From Caprimulgus europaeus (Eukaryota; Chordata; Aves; Caprimulgiformes; Caprimulgidae), in assembly GCA_907165065.1 (NCBI GenBank), contig OU015525.1, forward strand, positions 4,282,622-4,346,621: a DNA stretch of 64,000 nt, in the 5' to 3' direction. Every line of letters starts with the position of its first letter. Position 1 is the first letter of the stretch. Of this stretch, positions 62,501 to 64,000 are shown in pieces. The notes beneath the pieces were generated by a model that worked only from the letters and a program-made list of their open reading frames with translations, did not search any database and was not told where the DNA came from. The translations under genes and the position numbers were made by a program.

Positions 62501-64000
62501 ACCAGGGTGTTTAGGATTTTATTTCCACATTAATTTTTAACCAGCATTTTCCCAAGATCCTCTATACAGTAAAATATAAATTCAGCCCTGAAATGAATGC
62601 TCTCAGAAGATGGGTAGCTGACTGAATCATTATGTGGACAAAAGACACATTATCATCTTGACCTTAATGGTAACAGACCTCTCACCCTTCAAATCCCACC
62701 CCTACTATCCCCTAATTTTGTACTCTGGACCTACATAAAAATTTACTTCTGTGCATATTCACCTGTTCCCTGTGTGTCTCTTTGTATGACTCTGTGCCAA
62801 TTTTCTCTACTTTTCAGAGCACTGGGGTCAAATAACTTGAACTTGAAGAGTTAGTGCATGACAATCTATTTTATTCTGTTGATGCCTTGCAAAGTTATGG
62901 CACTGAGATTACATTCTGCTGAGCAGACCTGTGCTCTAAGGATGGGATGAGAAAAACATACAGGAGTAAGTTACTTGAATCCCCACCGATTTGCAAATTG
63001 GTCCCCAACAGACAACTTGGCAAATATTCCCACAGCACCCAAGAGCTTTACCTAATAGAAGTCAAAACAATCTAAAAAGGAAGTGCTACTTTCTATATCC
63101 TGCTTTTGCTTTATTCCAAGTCTGCTTGATCTAAAGCCAGAGGCACGATAACAGCTAATGTATTCTTCAACTGAGAGGCAAGGCACCTTCTTTGACACAT
63201 TTAAAAGACTGGAATTATGATCCTGAGAGGATTATAAATTATATCAAATTCTTTTGCCCAGGGTAGTGGATTTTTCCAGACCTCTTCAGTGCACTTTCAT
63301 AAAGATATGGTTATTAAAACCAGAAAAAATGTAAAAAAGAAGAGGACTGGGATGGATGCTGGCCAAAAATGCAATGTCTCTGAAAAGGACTGACAGTTTT
63401 TGCATGGTTTCTTGAGGAAGTAAATCTTACATTATCATGCTCTGTGAATGTGTCTCTCTGCTGGTTCTTCCCCTGCATGGACAGCATCAATCCAATTTTA
63501 TAGAGAGAGAGAAGTTCCAATGTTATTAAGTTCTCAAAAGTTTAATGGAAATAGGGATCTGTAATCTGAGCTCATGCCTGATCAGACACTTGGAAATCTA
63601 TACAAGAAAGAGACCTTATAATTGTCCCTAAAGTTTCAGAGCTTGTAGCTTAACATTAAACATCTGAGAATGCAAATGGGAGATCCCACTCCTGGTGTCT
63701 AAGCAGTTCATAGAGATCAGTGCTTCCTTATTTCCACCTCTCAGGGTAAGATTTGCTTTAAGGACACCACTACATCTAGTCACAAGGAGCATGAATCTCT
63801 ACCTGCAGAGCAACACACCAGAATGAAGCAATAACGAGGTAAGCAATAAGCTTGTTTTTATAGTATCAGATACTGAGTGAGGCTCCTGCTCTACAAAACT
63901 TTCTTAGCTTCACAGATTTACAGTCCAAATAGGAAAAAGATGGTGAAGAGGGTAGACTGAGGCATAAGAATGAGAAACAACCAGCAACAGACCATGTTCT

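Larger units (their letters stand above)
54303..64000. other. Unique non-coding sequence to the window end
   Basis: It contains two weak SINE-like relics (54390-54445 and 55213-55345) and one AT-rich candidate conserved block (59390-59580). No gene, CR1 or LTR is recognised, and the short open frames show no family resemblance. Confidence 0.5.

Noticed and set aside
1..64000. CRISPR arrays, operons, riboswitches, phage or bacterial genes
   Set aside because: No regularly spaced repeats, no dense coding and no ribosome-binding-site pattern. The repeat families show the DNA is avian.

Overview
This 64 kb window looks like a piece of a bird nuclear genome with no recognisable protein-coding gene. 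The main evidence is the repeat content. There are many 5'-truncated CR1 LINE fragments, whose 3' ends carry the short ATTCTRTG-like terminal repeats and whose frames match the C-terminal part of CR1 ORF2. There are also two solo long terminal repeats of an ERVL-like family known to me from many bird genomes. Base composition is AT-rich, CpG is sparse by eye, and no CpG island, exon chain, tRNA or rRNA gene, operon, CRISPR array or bacterial/phage feature is visible. The window is best read as a gene desert or a large intron.

Layout. Positions 303-4518 form a CR1 cluster: a long, internally deleted minus-strand copy, two minus-strand copies almost end to end, then a minus-strand and a plus-strand copy close together. 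Positions 4519-11348 are unique sequence with one open frame of 198 codons (7266-7862), probably a chance frame. A plus-strand solo LTR lies at 11349-11883, and a minus-strand LTR of the same family at 22577-23157. Both are flanked by perfect 5-bp target-site duplications. Between them are a minus-strand CR1 (16599-17132), a faint CR1 scrap (about 19728-19860) and ancient MIR-like SINE relics. A further minus-strand CR1 sits at 30391-30900. A decayed plus-strand CR1 ORF2 relic at about 42118-43585 is interrupted by a second CR1 3' end, which suggests nesting. The final 20 kb (43.6-64 kb) is almost free of young repeats. It holds only faint SINE relics, a TA microsatellite (54249-54302), and several AT-rich blocks dense in homeodomain-type TAAT cores, which are my best guess for conserved non-coding elements.

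Nothing here shows genes working together, and I found no new biological system. The observations most worth checking are the inverted pair of solo LTRs with intact target duplications, the nested CR1 pair, a perfect 47-bp direct duplication at 36442-36542, a near-consensus RFX X-box at 38968-38981, the 135-codon ATG frame with a strong Kozak context at 7455, and the candidate conserved non-coding blocks. Repeat calls rest on my memory of family consensus sequences. No alignment or database search was run.
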